Shown here: positions 5,105 to 10,269 of the stretch, piece by piece
Layout of the letters: every line of letters begins with the position of its first letter
Position numbering within the stretch: position 1 is the first letter of the stretch
NCBI GenBank assembly: GCA_030586765.1
Contig: JAUQZZ010000064.1
Span: 1-10,269 of the forward strand
Reading direction: 5' to 3'
Source: Candidatus Brocadiales bacterium
GTDB taxonomy: Bacteria > Planctomycetota > Brocadiia > Brocadiales > Bathyanammoxibiaceae
Length of the DNA stretch: 10,269 nt
Translations under genes and position numbers: made by a program
Notes under the pieces: model-generated
What the model was told of the DNA's origin: nothing
Database searches by the model: none
The model's input: only the letters and a program-made list of their open reading frames with translations

Positions 5105-6295
5105 ATGAAAGAGGGGGTTGCACCCATGCACGAGGCAGCTCAATCCGCCTCAGGCAGACTGGAAAGGTACCCCTTGCGGCTCCTCTTCTGGGAGAGCACT
5201 GCGGCCTGTAACCTGGAGTGTATCCACTGCCGAAGACTAGACGTAGCTAAGGAACTGGCACAAGAGGACCTGACCACCCAGGAGGCCTTTAATTTTATAG
5301 ATGCCCTGGCTACCCTGGGAAGCCCTATACTGGTATTGAGCGGGGGCGAACCCCTTTACCGCCCAGACATCTTTGAGATAGCTCGCTACGCCGTGGGCAA
5401 AAGGCTCAAGGTAGCCCTGGCCACTAACGCCACCTTAATAGACCAGCGCATTGCTAAGGAGATTGTTAAGGCAGGTGTAGAGCGGGTGTCTATCAGCCTT
5501 GACGGTGCAGACTCCAAGACCCATGATGAGTTCCGCAAGATCCCTGGCTCCTTTGAGAAGGCCCTGAGGGGGTTCTCTCTCCTTAAGCAGTTGGGGATGA
5601 GCCTGCAGATAAATTCCACCATTGCCAGGCATAATGTCCACCAACTCCGCGACCTCTACCAACTGGCCCTGAGGCTAGGGGCAGACGCCCTTCATATCTT
5701 TATGCTAGTCCCCGTGGGTTGTGGGGTAGAGATAGCAGAGGACCAGATGCTCACTGCGGAGAAATATGAAGAGACACTTAATCTCTTCTATGAGCTGGCC
5801 CAGGAGGCAAAGCTCCAAACCAAGGCCACCTGCGCCCCCCACTACTTCAGGATAGTAAGACAGCGAGCCAAGGAAGCTGGTATTCCACCGGCCGTGGGTC
5901 ACCCAGGGATGCCTAAGGACCCCTCTATGGCCCCCGCCTCAGGCGGGCCCCCCGGGATGCCAACCCATGCCATGGCCGCTATGACCAAGGGCTGCCTGGC
6001 TGGAACTGGCGTATGCTTCATATCCCATAAGGGAGAGGTCTTCCCCTGCGGCTATCTTCCTGTGACCTCGGGGAACGTCAAGACCGCGAGCTTTGCAGAG
6101 ATTTGGAGGAGTTCTGAGGTCTTTGCTAGACTCCGCAACTTAGACCTCCTGGAAGGGAAGTGCGGGGTCTGCGAATACAAAAAGGTCTGTGAGGGCTGCA
6201 GGGCCAGGGCCTTCTACCAGACAGGCAACTACATGGCCGAAGAGCCCTACTGCATCTACACACCTAAGGCTATGAAAAAAAGAGAGACAAGATAA
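5105..6295 (+). CDS. ahbD: AhbD-like radical SAM/SPASM enzyme (heme b synthase type)
   Basis: AhbD converts iron-coproporphyrin III to heme b by oxidative decarboxylation of two propionates, the last step of the siroheme-dependent pathway. This 396-residue protein has the radical SAM cluster motif C35-x3-C39-x2-C42 in AACNLECIHCRR, a GGEP motif (80-83), and a SPASM-type C-terminal region with C297, C304, C315, C353, C356, C362, C365 and C383. The stretches GVCFISHKGEVFPCGYLP and KCGVCEY...CRARA are, from memory, characteristic of AhbD and set it apart from plain SPASM maturases; NirJ-type heme d1 enzymes are the closest alternative. I chose ATG 5105 because GGAGG lies 10 nt upstream. An in-frame TTG at 5054 lacks such support and lies within a repeat. 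Residues about 262-290 are an unusual Pro/Gly/Met-rich insert containing a palindromic repeat. No other heme gene is in the window. Confidence 0.82.
   Translation: MKEGVAPMHEAAQSASGRLERYPLRLLFWESTAACNLECIHCRRLDVAKELAQEDLTTQEAFNFIDALATLGSPILVLSGGEPLYRPDIFEIARYAVGKRLKVALATNATLIDQRIAKEIVKAGVERVSISLDGADSKTHDEFRKIPGSFEKALRGFSLLKQLGMSLQINSTIARHNVHQLRDLYQLALRLGADALHIFMLVPVGCGVEIAEDQMLTAEKYEETLNLFYELAQEAKLQTKATCAPHYFRIVRQRAKEAGIPPAVGHPGMPKDPSMAPASGGPPGMPTHAMAAMTKGCLAGTGVCFISHKGEVFPCGYLPVTSGNVKTASFAEIWRSSEVFARLRNLDLLEGKCGVCEYKKVCEGCRARAFYQTGNYMAEEPYCIYTPKAMKKRETR
5144..5156. repeat. Palindrome-family copy in the 5' end of the ahbD-like gene
   Basis: TCCGCCTCAGGCA resembles the intergenic TCCGCCTAAGGCGGA family. 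It lies in frame, encoding part of SASGR in the poorly conserved N-terminal tail before the radical SAM core. Confidence 0.4.
5933..5947. repeat. Palindrome inside the ahbD-like coding region
   Basis: CCCGCCT-C-AGGCGGG is a perfect 7-bp-arm palindrome encoding part of PASGG in the insert at residues about 262-290. It is flanked by a direct repeat GGGATGCC (5906-5913 and 5954-5961), each copy encoding part of PGMP. The arrangement looks like an in-frame repeat insertion with a duplicated flank. Confidence 0.55.
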
Positions 6296-6314
6296 CAACT
6301 TAATATATCAATTA

Positions 6315-6343
6315 TTGACAATGTGCCTACTATGTGATAAAAG
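6315..6343 (+). promoter_or_regulatory. Candidate sigma70 promoter for the NYN-gene unit
   Basis: A perfect -35 box TTGACA (6315-6320) is followed by a 17-nt spacer and TAAAAG (6338-6343), with TG one base before it as in extended -10 promoters. Transcription would begin near 6350, giving a leader of about 100 nt that contains the hairpins at 6362-6386 and 6397-6429. Confidence 0.5.
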
Positions 6344-6361
6344 CAGCAAGAAAATAATCTC

Positions 6362-6386
6362 CCCATCTTTTTTGGGAAAGGATGGG
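6362..6386 (+). repeat. Small hairpin in the leader of the NYN gene
   Basis: CCCATC (6362-6367) pairs with GATGGG (6381-6386), and the stem can be lengthened by TTT/AAA pairs with one bulged G. It lies between the candidate promoter and the stronger hairpin that follows. Confidence 0.4.
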
Positions 6387-6396
6387 TAATTACCAC

Positions 6397-6429
6397 CAAA
6401 GGGTTAGATGCCGTGCATCTAACCCTTTG
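6397..6429 (+). promoter_or_regulatory. Perfect 15-bp leader hairpin
   Basis: The arms CAAAGGGTTAGATGC (6397-6411) and GCATCTAACCCTTTG (6415-6429) are exact complements with a CGT loop. It ends 20 nt before the NYN start and just before its AAGGGA ribosome site (6437-6442). It could be the terminator of the AhbD-like gene, an attenuator, or a structure bound or cut by an RNA-binding protein. The following TTACTTT is only weakly U-rich. Confidence 0.55.
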
Positions 6430-6449
6430 TTACTTTAAGGGATGCTTCT

Positions 6450-7064
6450 ATGGTAACTGAAGAACGAGTAGTGGTATTTATTGATGGAAGCAATTTCTAC
6501 TACGCCCTAAAGAGAAATCTTGGAACTGCCAAGATTGATTTCTCCAGATTATCCCACCATTTATGTAACAATAGAAGGCTTATCAGGACATATTACTATA
6601 ACGTGCCTGTGGACCCAAAGGAAGACGAAGAACGGTATAAAAGACAGCAAAAATTCTTTGATGGACTGAGAAGGATTGATTATCTAGAAATGGTATTAGG
6701 CAGATTAGAAAAGAGACAGGTTAAGATAGGATACAATGAATTGGCTAATCTCTACAATGACCAGATAGCCAGAGATATCATCAATAAACAGGGCGAGAAA
6801 GTGATACCTTACAACATAGAGAAGGGGGTAGATATTGCCATAGCAGTAGATATGCTCAATTTCGCCTATAGGAATATCTACGACACTGCTATTTTAGTCA
6901 GTGGAGACGGAGATTTTGCTAGAGCTGTGCAGGCTGTAAAAAATGAAGGTAAACACGTGGAAGTAGCCTTCTTTAGAAAGGATTTTTCTTACCACCTGGA
7001 GCAGGTCTGCGACAAGTGTATCTATCTAGACGACTTTATAAAAGAATGCCTGGTTAAAACATAG
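6450..7064 (+). CDS. NYN-domain (LabA/DUF88-like) putative ribonuclease
   Basis: This 204-residue protein is a single NYN domain, a PIN-like metal-dependent nuclease fold usually acting on RNA. The family's acidic and polar residues are present. FIDGSNFYYAL (10-20) carries D12, S14 and N15. KGVDIAIAVDML (125-136) carries D128 and D134. LVSGDGDF (149-156) carries D153 and D155, followed by the helix AVQAVKNEGKHV. LabA/DUF88 proteins are widespread, and their targets are mostly unknown. ATG 6450 has AAGGGA 7 nt upstream. By eye the gene is richer in A and T than its neighbours, with many AGA, ATA and TTA codons, so it may have been acquired separately. The next gene starts 5 nt after its stop, and a candidate promoter and a strong hairpin lie upstream. 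Cytoplasmic location is inferred from the absence of a signal peptide. Confidence 0.85.
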   Translation: MVTEERVVVFIDGSNFYYALKRNLGTAKIDFSRLSHHLCNNRRLIRTYYYNVPVDPKEDEERYKRQQKFFDGLRRIDYLEMVLGRLEKRQVKIGYNELANLYNDQIARDIINKQGEKVIPYNIEKGVDIAIAVDMLNFAYRNIYDTAILVSGDGDFARAVQAVKNEGKHVEVAFFRKDFSYHLEQVCDKCIYLDDFIKECLVKT

Positions 7065-7069
7065 TCTAT

Positions 7070-7663
7070 ATGGCTTTGCTCCTGACCTTTTTAACCCTTT
7101 TTACTGTAGATTTATATCTTCCCAGACCTGCCCAGGCCATATGGACAGAACTAAAGGATAGCCAAATAGAGGAGGCCATCCAGTACGGAAAAAGATATAA
7201 AAATTACGATGTTGACAAATTTCTAGGGGAGTGGATGGTGGTCTGGCGCAAAGATGCTGATAGGGTGGGACTCTACACCAAATTTAACCTCCTGGCAGTG
7301 GCAGCCAGGAATGCGGCCCTGGAGTCCAGAGAGCTTCGACCAGAAGAGATAAAGAACACTATGGCAAAGGCAGAGGGTAAACTATCCTTCGAGCTGGTCC
7401 TCTATGGCGACACCTCCCATTTTGCCAGGAACTACCACGCAGTCCTTAATTATAAAGAACGCTACATACAGCCCTCCTTCAAACATAACCCAGATGCAGA
7501 ACCCTACGGATGGAGGCCCATGTCCCCACCCGTCTTCAGGGCCTTCTGCTCCTACGAATTTACACTAACGGATATAGACCCCAATACCGAGGTTACCCTT
7601 ATCCTCATAACCCCCTCTGGGATGGAAAGACAGGCTATCTTTGACCTATCAAGGATGAGGTAA
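7070..7663 (+). CDS. Small exported protein of unknown function
   Basis: This 197-residue protein begins with a hydrophobic signal (MALLLTFLTLFTVDLYL) and a likely signal peptidase site after PRPAQA (residue 24). The mature part is mixed alpha/beta with one cysteine, rich in Tyr and Arg, with no motif that I recognise. Segments such as KLSFELVLYGDTSHFARNYHAVL and a C-terminal strand-rich part (EFTLTDIDPNTEVTLILITP) suggest a beta-sandwich-like envelope protein, which is inference. The start ATG lies 5 nt after the NYN stop and has no clear ribosome site, so translation may depend on the upstream gene. An in-frame TAA at 7055-7057 excludes a longer start. The methyltransferase gene begins 3 nt after its stop. 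Confidence 0.75.
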   Translation: MALLLTFLTLFTVDLYLPRPAQAIWTELKDSQIEEAIQYGKRYKNYDVDKFLGEWMVVWRKDADRVGLYTKFNLLAVAARNAALESRELRPEEIKNTMAKAEGKLSFELVLYGDTSHFARNYHAVLNYKERYIQPSFKHNPDAEPYGWRPMSPPVFRAFCSYEFTLTDIDPNTEVTLILITPSGMERQAIFDLSRMR

Positions 7664-7666
7664 AAA

Positions 7667-8680
7667 ATGCAAAGAGACACTACATTAGAGGCTTTTAGGG
7701 AAAAGGTTATAGAGACCGGCTACATCTACATCTACTCTAAAGCCCTCCTTACTGCTGTCAAGCTGGATTTATTCAACCTGATAGGGAAAGAGGCCAGGTC
7801 CCCAATAGAGCTGGCAAAGGCCACAGGATGCAGTGAGCATGGAGTGGAGCTACTCCTGAAGGCCCTGGTGGGCATGGGATTCTTAAAGAAGAAGACCAAC
7901 CTCTATTCCAATACCCGTTACGGTAGGGAGATTTTCCTGAAGGGAAAGCAACTCTACCTCGGAGACATCCTGAGCTTCCACAACCTTATGTGGGAAGGGT
8001 GGAACCATCTGGAAGAATCTGTGCGGACAGGTAGACCCATCAGAGAGCCAGATATGTTCCAGAAGGAAAGGGAGGAGACTAGGGCCTTTATCCTCGCCAT
8101 GCATAACACTGCCATGGGTCATGCAGAATCCCTTGCAAAGATGGTCAGCCTAAAGGGGGCTAAAAGGCTTATAGACATTGGCGGCGGCTCTGGGGCCTAT
8201 TCCATCTTCTTCTGTAAGACCAACCCCGGCCTTAAGGCAACCATCCTAGACCTCCCCGCTACCCTGGAAGTTACCAAAGAGATAGTTTCCCTCTTTGGTA
8301 TGACCCACAGGATTGAACTCCTTAGGGGAGACTATAACGAGAACCTGCCCACAGGGTACGATGTTGCCTTCCTGTCCCATATCATACACAGCGTGGGGGA
8401 GGAAGGAAATCGTGCCCTCATGAGGAGGGTGTATGGTGCCTTGAACCCTGGTGGCAAGATAATCATACAGGACTTCATACTGAATAAGGACACGGCTACC
8501 CCCGCCTTCGCCTCCACCTTTGCCCTGAACATGCTCCTCTTTACAGAGAAGGGCAGGACCTATTCCTTTGAGGAAATAAAGGGGTGGCTCAGAGCGGCAG
8601 GTTTTAAGGCCATAACATGGCCAACGCGCCCCAAGCGGACCATGCCCAGGGATATCTCTATTGTGATGGCAAAGAAGTAA
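7667..8680 (+). CDS. SAM-dependent O-methyltransferase (two-domain, hydroxyindole/BchU-like family)
   Basis: This 337-residue protein has the two-part layout of the O-methyltransferase family that includes plant caffeate-type enzymes, hydroxyindole O-methyltransferase, polyketide tailoring enzymes and BchU. An N-terminal winged-helix dimerisation domain (about 15-95; ALLTAVKLDLFNLI, SPIELAKATGCS) is followed by a Rossmann SAM domain. SAM-binding motif I is DIGGGSG (170-176), motif II LDLP (194-197), and the post-motif segment SHIIHSVGEE (237-246). The latter places H241 where family members have the catalytic-base histidine, with E245/E246 where an acidic partner is usual. PGGKIIIQDF (261-270) is the typical late strand. 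The substrate cannot be told; small phenolic, quinone or tetrapyrrole acceptors are known in the family. GAGG lies 6 nt before the ATG, and the gene closes the tight NYN unit. Confidence 0.85.
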   Translation: MQRDTTLEAFREKVIETGYIYIYSKALLTAVKLDLFNLIGKEARSPIELAKATGCSEHGVELLLKALVGMGFLKKKTNLYSNTRYGREIFLKGKQLYLGDILSFHNLMWEGWNHLEESVRTGRPIREPDMFQKEREETRAFILAMHNTAMGHAESLAKMVSLKGAKRLIDIGGGSGAYSIFFCKTNPGLKATILDLPATLEVTKEIVSLFGMTHRIELLRGDYNENLPTGYDVAFLSHIIHSVGEEGNRALMRRVYGALNPGGKIIIQDFILNKDTATPAFASTFALNMLLFTEKGRTYSFEEIKGWLRAAGFKAITWPTRPKRTMPRDISIVMAKK

Positions 8681-8690
8681 ATTCTTTGTA

Positions 8691-8746
8691 GTGGCAGAGC
8701 TTGCTCTGCTAACCACCTAAGGCGGATAAGTCGAGTAAACTCGACT
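8691..8746. repeat. Repeat cluster between methyltransferase and radical SAM genes
   Basis: The 96-bp gap (8681-8776) holds GCAGAGC (8694-8700) with GCTCTGC (8703-8709), a CCACCTAAGGCGGA copy of the dispersed family (8713-8726), and AGTCGAGT (8729-8736) with ACTCGACT (8739-8746) around AA. The first and last could act as weak terminators. More likely the whole block is a mosaic repeat. Confidence 0.55.
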
Positions 8747-8776
8747 ACTTCAACTTCCCTTCAGAGGGACTAACTG

Positions 8777-10234
8777 ATGAATATACTCCTCTTGAGCATG
8801 CCTGACTATCTGCCCTTTATATCCCCACAAAATGCCCTGAAGGTCCCCCATCTTGGGCTTTGCTCTACAGCGGCAAACCTCCCCCCTGGGCATAACATCT
8901 ATATAGGCGACCTGGTCAATAGAAGAAGCAAGGTGAGAGAATCTGTCATCGAGGCCATGGAGAAGTATAGACCACAACTAGTAGGTATATCCTCCATGAC
9001 CTTCCAGTACCAGACCGCCAAGAAGATAGCCCACCTGGTAAAGGAGATAAACAAAGAGGCAAAGATATGCCTGGGGGGATACCATGCCACCCTCATGGGT
9101 GAAGAGATTTCTACTAGCGAGCAGGGCAAGCTCTTCGATTTTATTATCCGTGGAGAAGGAGAGACAACCTTCAAGGAATTAGTAGCCACCATGGAGGGGC
9201 AGGGAGATTACAGCTCTGTCCTGGGACTATCTTATAAATTGGACGGAGAGTGGCACCATAATAAACGCAGACCCCTTCTGGACCTCAAGGCCCTGAAATT
9301 GCCCGATAGAGCAAAAAGGATATGGATGGGTAAAAACTTTTATCACTACATCCTGGATACTGTGGAAACCTCTCGAGGCTGCACCTTTACCTGCAACTTC
9401 TGCAGTATGCACCACATGTATAGCACTACCTTCAGGACCTACGAGCTTCCCAGGGTAATAGAAGATATTGAATATTGTAAGAGAAATGGGGCCAATATGA
9501 TACTCCTGATAGATGACAACATAACCCTTAATCCCAGGAGGTTTCTGGAACTCTGCGAGACTATTATAAAAGAGGGACACAATGACCTCTGGTACTGGGC
9601 ACAGGTTAGCTCTAGAGGCATCGCCTCCATCCCAGAGCTCTCCAGGGCCATGGCAGGGGCGGGTTTCAAGACAGTCTTTCTCGGGGTAGAAAACGTCTCT
9701 AGACGTAATCTAGAACAACTGGGGAAGGGAGACATCGTGGAATACAATAAAAAGGCCATTAACCTCCTCCACGATAATAAAATCGCCATCGTGGGAGGGA
9801 TGATAGTAGGCAACCCTGAGGATACTTATGAAGACATAGAAGAAAACTTCAAATTCCTTAAGGAACAAGAGGTAGACTTCTACTTCGACCAGATATTGAC
9901 CCCTTATCCCAAGACGGGAATCAGGGAGGAACTATTAAAGCAAGGGCTAATAACCAACCTGGACGATTTTAGCAGGTATAATGGCTTTTGGGCCAATATC
10001 AGGACAAAACATCTCTCTGATAGAGAACTAGAATTCATACGCTGGAAACTGCATCGAGAATATTATACCCTGGCAGAGCCAACACCCCTCTACAGAGAAC
10101 TTATGGGCCCGCTGGGTTATGCCTACCGAAGCCTCCGCAACCTCTGGAAAAAGACCCAGCTCTTATTAAGCACGGAAAAGGCAATCTTTGAAATGGAAAT
10201 GGAAAGGTATAGGAAGGTTAACAAATATCTTTGA
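8777..10234 (+). CDS. B12-binding domain radical SAM enzyme (class B, BchE/HpnJ-like layout)
   Basis: This 485-residue enzyme has an N-terminal cobalamin-binding Rossmann-type domain (about 1-140): MNILLLSMPD, VGISSMTFQY and CLGGYHATLM fit its strands and loops, and IIRGEGE (123-129) is the common end. No DxHxxG histidine ligand is visible, as in BchE-type members. The radical SAM core follows, with C202-x3-C206-x2-C209 in SRGCTFTCNFC and later strands GANMILLIDDNITLNP and VFLGVENVSRRNLEQLGK. The C-terminal region (about 380-485) is helical and basic. Class B enzymes methylate unactivated carbon or phosphorus, or rearrange rings (lipids, tetrapyrroles, antibiotics). The substrate here is unknown. 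GAGGG lies 8 nt before the ATG. It follows the methyltransferase by 96 bp in the same direction, so a shared pathway is plausible but unproven. The gene ends 35 bp before the window edge. Confidence 0.88.
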   Translation: MNILLLSMPDYLPFISPQNALKVPHLGLCSTAANLPPGHNIYIGDLVNRRSKVRESVIEAMEKYRPQLVGISSMTFQYQTAKKIAHLVKEINKEAKICLGGYHATLMGEEISTSEQGKLFDFIIRGEGETTFKELVATMEGQGDYSSVLGLSYKLDGEWHHNKRRPLLDLKALKLPDRAKRIWMGKNFYHYILDTVETSRGCTFTCNFCSMHHMYSTTFRTYELPRVIEDIEYCKRNGANMILLIDDNITLNPRRFLELCETIIKEGHNDLWYWAQVSSRGIASIPELSRAMAGAGFKTVFLGVENVSRRNLEQLGKGDIVEYNKKAINLLHDNKIAIVGGMIVGNPEDTYEDIEENFKFLKEQEVDFYFDQILTPYPKTGIREELLKQGLITNLDDFSRYNGFWANIRTKHLSDRELEFIRWKLHREYYTLAEPTPLYRELMGPLGYAYRSLRNLWKKTQLLLSTEKAIFEMEMERYRKVNKYL

Positions 10235-10239
10235 ATTAC

Positions 10240-10269
10240 CTGTCATTGCGAGGGGCAAAGCCCCGAAGC
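10240..10269. repeat. Start of a TGTCATTGCGAG-type dispersed repeat (cut by window edge)
   Basis: The sequence after the last gene opens with TGTCATTGCGAG and contains the hairpin GGGGC-AAA-GCCCC (10252-10264) and then GAAGC. From memory it matches the left half of a well-known repetitive palindrome (TGTCATTGCGAG...GAAGCAATC) abundant in several anaerobic bacterial groups. The right half lies outside the window. Confidence 0.6.

Noticed and set aside
8246..8716. 156-residue minus-strand open frame
   Set aside because: It lies antisense to the methyltransferase core, has no ribosome site or domain, and its composition is that of a shadow frame.

Overview
The window reads as a chromosomal segment of an anaerobic bacterium. 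Four things point that way. There is an AhbD-like radical SAM enzyme of the siroheme-dependent heme pathway, which is typical of sulfate reducers and other anaerobes as well as archaea. There is a class B (cobalamin-binding) radical SAM protein. There is a small glutaredoxin-like gene that appears to use UGA as selenocysteine, with a bacterial-type SECIS hairpin right after the codon. And the intergenic DNA is full of short palindromes of the CCGCCTAAGGCGG and TGTCATTGCGAG kinds, which from memory are common in Desulfobacterota-, Nitrospirota- and Omnitrophota-like genomes. Arginine is mostly AGG/AGA and isoleucine often ATA. I cannot name the species or phylum.

Layout from left to right. Positions 1-378 hold the C-terminal end of a sugar-nucleotide epimerase/dehydratase. 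Facing it on the minus strand (494-1747) is a coiled-coil/TPR protein. Then comes about 480 bp of divergent intergenic DNA with several palindromic elements. Next is a two-gene unit: an exported GH99-like glycosidase (2227-3339) and, 2 nt later, an exported TPR protein with proline/glutamate/arginine-rich linkers and a C-terminal membrane segment (3342-4610). A separate small redox gene follows (4703-4924 if its UGA is read through), then a 180-bp repeat-rich gap and the AhbD-like radical SAM/SPASM gene (5105-6295).

A candidate sigma70 promoter and a hairpin-rich leader precede a tightly spaced three-gene unit: a NYN-domain nuclease (6450-7064), a small exported protein of unknown function (7070-7663) and an SAM-dependent O-methyltransferase (7667-8680). 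After 96 bp with two palindromes comes a B12-binding radical SAM enzyme (8777-10234). The window ends inside another dispersed repeat.

Functional links are modest. The glycosidase and membrane-anchored TPR protein are probably co-expressed envelope proteins. The O-methyltransferase and B12 radical SAM enzyme could act on one small molecule. The point most worth following up is the likely selenoprotein: stopping at the first TGA would lose a C-terminal Sec-Arg-Val tail. No rRNA, tRNA, CRISPR array, transposase or phage gene was seen.
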